From the NCBI GenBank assembly GCA_945862495.1, contig CAMAYM010000091.1, positions 1 to 10,272 on the forward strand: a stretch of DNA of 10,272 bases, read 5' to 3'. This document shows positions 6,819-10,272 of this stretch, one piece after another (within the stretch, counting starts at the first letter, position 1; the number at the start of each line of letters is the position of its first letter). A program made the position numbers and the translations under genes. Below the pieces are notes generated by a model. That model was not told the DNA's origin and did no database searches. It was given only the letters and a program-made list of their open reading frames with translations. The DNA is from Bordetella parapertussis. Lineage in GTDB: Bacteria; Pseudomonadota; Gammaproteobacteria; Burkholderiales; Burkholderiaceae_B.

Positions 6819-7976
6819 TTAACGAGCCGCTTTAACTTCTGCAGGCGAAATCACAGGGTCTTTGCCCTTGCCTGCATTGGTCCAAGCAGAACGCGTATAC
6901 GTGATCACCGATGCGATTTCCACATCATTGAGCTGAGAAGCAAATGACGCCATCGCTGTACCTGGCTTGCCTTTCAGCAAAATTTCGATGTTAGGTCCTT
7001 TTGGTCCCATCGCAATGACGCTCGCATCCAAGGCGGGGAACGCACCCGTCACGCCCTTGCCGCTACCTTGATGGCAGGCTACGCAGTTAGCCGCGTAAAC
7101 CTTTTCACCACGCGTGATGAGCTCGGCTGCCGTCCACTCTTTAGTGGGATCATCCGCCGCGGCCATCAGCAATTTCTTTTGTTCAGTGGCCCACTTGAGG
7201 TAATCGGCCTCGGAAACAACCTTTACGACAATCGGCATGTAGGCGTGATCTTTTCCGCATAACTCGGCGCACTGCCCGCGGTACTCACCGATTTTTTCAG
7301 CACGGAACCAAACATTGCGAATGAAACCGGGAATCGCATCTTGTTTGACTGCCAAATCCGGCACCATCCAGGAGTGAATCACGTCAGCGCCCGTCACAGC
7401 GACACGGACTTTTTTGCCAACGGGAACCACCAGTGGATTGTCGACTTCCATCAGATAGAACGGACCCTTTGGCTCTTTATTATCAATCTGTGCACGGGGC
7501 GTTGACAGGTTGGAAAGGAATTTGACACCTGTGGCTGGGCCATCGATGTACTCGTAACCCCACTTCCACTGATAACCCGTGACCTTGACCGTCATGTCCG
7601 CGCCGCTAGTGTCTTTCATGGCTACAACCGTGCGGGTTGCAGGCAACGCCATTGCGATCACGATCAGGAAAGGTACAACCGTCCAAGCTACCTCAACGCC
7701 CATGTGCTCATGAAACGTCGCGGGCTTGGCGCCGCGTGATTTGCGGTGCGCCCAAATTGAATAAAACATGACACCAAACACGGCCACGAAGATCACCATA
7801 CAGACGACCAACATGAACCAATGCAGCCAGACCACATCGCGCGCGATCTGCGTCACTCCCTCGGAGAGATTAAGCTGATTGACACGCGGCCCACCAGGCA
7901 TATCTTGCAATTGCGCGCTTGCGATACCCATGAAAAGCATGGCACAGACGCCCAGAAACCCTCTCAACTTCTTCAT
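6819..7976 (-). CDS. coxB: Cytochrome c oxidase subunit II with C-terminal cytochrome c domain
   Basis: CoxB (CtaC) accepts electrons at its binuclear CuA centre and passes them to heme a. The 385-residue precursor begins with a signal peptide (about 1-21, ending GIASA before QLQD). Two membrane helices follow (about 50-75 and 95-117), then the periplasmic cupredoxin domain with the aromatic GYQWKWGYEY (134-143) and CuA ligands H201, C236, E238, C240, H244 and M247 (GQCAELCGKDHAYM). A cytochrome c domain follows: CVACH at 298-302 binds heme, with M342 the probable sixth ligand. This fused heme domain makes the enzyme caa3-like and offers its own electron entry. A GAGG element about 5 nt before the ATG supports the start. 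It is the first gene of the operon. Confidence 0.97.
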   Translation of the reverse strand: MKKLRGFLGVCAMLFMGIASAQLQDMPGGPRVNQLNLSEGVTQIARDVVWLHWFMLVVCMVIFVAVFGVMFYSIWAHRKSRGAKPATFHEHMGVEVAWTVVPFLIVIAMALPATRTVVAMKDTSGADMTVKVTGYQWKWGYEYIDGPATGVKFLSNLSTPRAQIDNKEPKGPFYLMEVDNPLVVPVGKKVRVAVTGADVIHSWMVPDLAVKQDAIPGFIRNVWFRAEKIGEYRGQCAELCGKDHAYMPIVVKVVSEADYLKWATEQKKLLMAAADDPTKEWTAAELITRGEKVYAANCVACHQGSGKGVTGAFPALDASVIAMGPKGPNIEILLKGKPGTAMASFASQLNDVEIASVITYTRSAWTNAGKGKDPVISPAEVKAAR

Positions 7977-8186
7977 GCTGACCTCTAAACACAGCGCACG
8001 GCAGGCGAATCAAACACAGGACAGATATAAGTCGCTGCCTGCTAGACCGCCTTGCGCAAAATTATTGTATGGCTAACCTCAAGAGAAAATGACTCAGGAT
8101 TAGCACGTATCGCAAAGAATCGTCACTAATTGTAGCGCAGGCTTGCCATCCTTGCTGCACTACAATCCCTTTACCATATCAGGCGT
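7977..8186. promoter_or_regulatory. Divergent intergenic region between coxB and the Nudix gene
   Basis: This 210-bp spacer must hold the coxB operon promoter and that of the Nudix gene. For coxB, TACAAT (minus strand, 8064-8069) is a possible -10, but no good -35 stands at the right distance. For the Nudix gene, TACAAT at 8161-8166 is a possible -10, again with a poor -35. In the coxB leader an imperfect stem is possible between GGCAGGCGA (8000-8008) and TCGCTGCC (8032-8039), with one bulged base and a 23-nt loop. No clear regulator operator was recognised. Confidence 0.4.
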
Positions 8187-9041
8187 ATGCCCACCATGAC
8201 AAAGTCAGCGTTTCTTTTATCTCGCAACAGCCTTAGACCTCTTTTAGACGGCTTTCTTGCGCGCGCTACCCAAACGCCTCTCGAAGGCTCTTTACCTCTA
8301 TTTATAGGGGGCAGTCGTTGCGGGTGGCTGTTTTCTGGAGCGGCGCAGGCCTTGTCTGGCTTCGCTGACGTGCAGCTCACTTCAAACGCTGCTCATTTTG
8401 GCGAAAATCTCCCCGCCGGTGAACCACTCGACTCCCATTTAGCTGAGATTGCTTTAAAACTCAGGGCAGCCGGATGCACGCCCGGCTGGAGAAACGAGTT
8501 ATTAGACGTATGGTCCCAAGAAGAAAATCACTTAAACAGCCCAACCAAGCGCGTTGCTGCAATTGAGCGAGGGGTCATGCGCCCCTTGGGGCTGATGACA
8601 CAAGCCGTGCATCTCAGCGGGTGGTCTGAGGACGGCCGCTTGTGGGTAGCCAGACGCGCCCTCACCAAGGCAACCGACCCCGGCATGTGGGATACGCTCG
8701 TCGGTGGACTGGTAGGGAATTTCGAAGATCCGGAATTGGCGCTTGTGCGTGAGTCAGACGAAGAAGCAGGGCTCGATGCCCCGGATATCGTGGCACGTAC
8801 TCCGCTGCGCACCATTGCGCATATGAAACGTCGTCTTCCAGAAGGCTTTCAGCTTGAGGCCGTTCTCACCTGCGAGTGCGTGCTTGCCCCCCATGTCAAG
8901 CCAAGTAACCGCGATGGCGAAGTGATGGAAATACAGCTACTCGACACAGAGACGCTTTACACACTGCTCAAAGAGGATGCATTTACGCTTGAAGCGTCCA
9001 TCGTCATCACTGAAGACTTGATGAATCGGGCGGCGGACTAG
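8187..9041 (+). CDS. Nudix hydrolase with N-terminal DUF4743 domain
   Basis: The 284-residue soluble protein has two parts: a DUF4743-like N-terminal region (about 1-125) and a Nudix domain (about 130-270). The Nudix box is complete at 174-196: G174, E180, then R188-E189, E192-E193 and G195, matching Gx5Ex7REUxEExGU except for serine at 190 where a hydrophobic residue is usual. This arrangement resembles the Nudix part of the fungal Tnr3/YJR142W group, members of which remove damaged thiamine diphosphates; that activity is a possible but unproven role here. Two nearby ATGs, 8187 and 8196, are both plausible: AGG at 8181-8183 is too close to the first and rather far from the second. It is divergent from coxB and overlaps the end of the convergent 9007-10272 gene by 35 bp. 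Confidence 0.9.
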   Translation: MPTMTKSAFLLSRNSLRPLLDGFLARATQTPLEGSLPLFIGGSRCGWLFSGAAQALSGFADVQLTSNAAHFGENLPAGEPLDSHLAEIALKLRAAGCTPGWRNELLDVWSQEENHLNSPTKRVAAIERGVMRPLGLMTQAVHLSGWSEDGRLWVARRALTKATDPGMWDTLVGGLVGNFEDPELALVRESDEEAGLDAPDIVARTPLRTIAHMKRRLPEGFQLEAVLTCECVLAPHVKPSNRDGEVMEIQLLDTETLYTLLKEDAFTLEASIVITEDLMNRAAD

Positions 9042-10272
9042 GCTGGTACGCACGCCAAACCTCGAGCGCGCGTAAACGTTGCTTGGCAACCAGTTCGATC
9101 GCATCCTTGATCGCGGGGTCCTGCAACATCAGCTGATCAAAGTCCTTGGCGGGCAAGCACAGTACTTTGCTGTAGCCCAGAGACCTGACTTCAAAGTTTT
9201 CTGGCAAAGCGTGGTTGAGTAGGTACATTTCGCCAAAAAACTCTCCAGAACCCAGCTCCACATGCGTGCCATCGGGCAGCAAAATGGTCACGGCGCCAGA
9301 GGCAACTATATACAACCCAAAAGGCGGTGCCTTTTTGCCCCAAATCAGCTGATCTGGCAAAAACAAACGCGGTGTCAACATCTTGGTCACTGCCCGCTGT
9401 GCATCGGCCGGTAAACCGCTCAATAGCGGCACACGTGCAACGAGTGCGGAAGCATCCATTGCAATATCGAGTGGCGCATCATGGTCCAGAAAGGCCCAAC
9501 GCTGCGTCACTTGATCGGACAGGCTTTCATAGACTTCACCGCTAATGAGCGATTGGTCAAACATTTCGCCATAACGCTTACGCTCCAGCCGTCTGGCGAT
9601 TCGGCCAAGATAATGCTCCTGCATCCAAAGTGAATAGTTGGGGTACTGCAACGCGAGGGCTTGCAACGCCTCGCGGATTTGAGATAGACGTTCCGAATGC
9701 AACTCCGTAATGCGCGCACAAGCCTCATCTCCCAAAATTTCGGGTAGTTTCTTGCCGACAAAATCCAGCAGCTGCTGAGAGATCGAGCGCATACACATTA
9801 GGGCGACAAAGCGTTGACTCAGCTCAAAGGCAAGCCAACGCTGCACACCAAAAATTTCGTAGATCCGCATCGCTTGGCGAAACCGCCGCGGATACCGCAT
9901 TGCGCGCGCAGTACTTGACTCAAATCCTCTCACACCCCTCAATCGCACAGACTCTTCAAGCCGCTCCGCACGCCCGAGCAATCGCTCAGCCATGTTGCGA
10001 TCAATGATTTGATGTTTCAACACATCAAAGTAGCGCTCATACTCTCTGCGCGCCAAAATTGTTAGCCCAAGATTGATGCGTTCGTTGAGGGAAAAGTGCT
10101 CGATGTGTAGCTCAGGATCCTCCTCGGTACTTTTCTCAAACGCGGCATGCACTTTTTCGCGGGCAGCTTCCGAAACCTGCTCAGTCAGGGCAATTTCATC
10201 CGTCTCCTGCTGAATCATTGCCGTCGCGACGATGACGGCCTGATTGCGTAATGCACGTTCCTTTTTTGTCAG
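9007..10272 (-). CDS. C-terminal part of a probable CPA1-type Na+/H+ antiporter with cyclic-nucleotide-binding-like domain, 5' end cut
   Basis: The frame stays open from the stop at 9007 to the right edge (421 residues), with 18 codons ahead of the first ATG at 10218, so that ATG is probably internal. Residues about 1-265 of the fragment are charged and helix-rich, with no membrane segment. Residues about 275-395 form a cyclic-nucleotide-binding-like beta barrel: LPADAQRAVTKMLTPRLFLPDQLI, GLYIVASGAVTILLPDGTHVELGSGEFFGEM in pieces, then a C-terminal helix. A long helical region followed by this domain is typical of the cytoplasmic tail of large CPA1 (NhaP/SpNHE-like) exchangers. The transporter itself lies outside the window, so this is inference. 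The arginine expected about ten residues after FGE (346-348) is replaced by E358/N359, so canonical cAMP/cGMP binding is doubtful. A stand-alone regulator is the alternative. Confidence 0.7.
   Translation of the reverse strand: MTKKERALRNQAVIVATAMIQQETDEIALTEQVSEAAREKVHAAFEKSTEEDPELHIEHFSLNERINLGLTILARREYERYFDVLKHQIIDRNMAERLLGRAERLEESVRLRGVRGFESSTARAMRYPRRFRQAMRIYEIFGVQRWLAFELSQRFVALMCMRSISQQLLDFVGKKLPEILGDEACARITELHSERLSQIREALQALALQYPNYSLWMQEHYLGRIARRLERKRYGEMFDQSLISGEVYESLSDQVTQRWAFLDHDAPLDIAMDASALVARVPLLSGLPADAQRAVTKMLTPRLFLPDQLIWGKKAPPFGLYIVASGAVTILLPDGTHVELGSGEFFGEMYLLNHALPENFEVRSLGYSKVLCLPAKDFDQLMLQDPAIKDAIELVAKQRLRALEVWRAYQPSPPPDSSSLQ

Overview
The window carries most of a chromosomal aa3/caa3-type cytochrome c oxidase locus. 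The gene order (coxB, coxA, a tiny membrane-protein gene, DUF2970, coxC, a divergent DUF2909 gene, SURF1, a Sco-like gene, ctaA, ctaB) is the arrangement known from Betaproteobacteria, especially Burkholderiales. By eye the base composition is intermediate (about 50% GC), which would fit a lower-GC member of that order. No genus can be named from this sequence. No insertion sequence, prophage, CRISPR array, tRNA or rRNA was seen.

Layout, right to left on the minus strand. At 9007-10272 is the C-terminal part of a protein with a cyclic-nucleotide-binding-like domain, probably a CPA1-type Na+/H+ antiporter, cut by the right edge. Its 3' end overlaps that of a plus-strand DUF4743/Nudix hydrolase gene (8187-9041). 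A 210-bp divergent spacer separates the Nudix gene from the oxidase operon: coxB (6819-7976), coxA (5089-6711), a 35-residue small assembly protein (4973-5080), a DUF2970 protein (4717-4941) and coxC (3806-4681). A strong hairpin terminator at 3727-3758 closes the operon and also serves the convergent plus-strand DUF2909 gene (3489-3692). A second minus-strand cluster follows with the assembly and heme A genes: SURF1 (2659-3453), a Sco-like thioredoxin-fold protein (1905-2573), ctaA (879-1901) and ctaB (1-785, cut by the left edge).

How the genes work together: CtaB converts heme B to heme O and CtaA converts heme O to heme A. SURF1 helps place heme A in subunit I. The Sco-like protein probably acts in thiol or copper handling for the CuA site of CoxB. 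CoxA, CoxB and CoxC form the proton-pumping core. CoxB carries an extra C-terminal cytochrome c domain, so the enzyme is caa3-like.

Most of the window is ordinary. Points worth a second look are: no cox11/ctaG gene where the related loci normally have one; a candidate internal promoter before coxA whose predicted start falls on the edge of a 23-nt hairpin; a DUF2909 promoter that overlaps the SURF1 start codon; a Sco-like protein with CxxxC but no evident Sco-type histidine; and a cyclic-nucleotide domain lacking the expected phosphate-binding arginine. I found no convincing new system.
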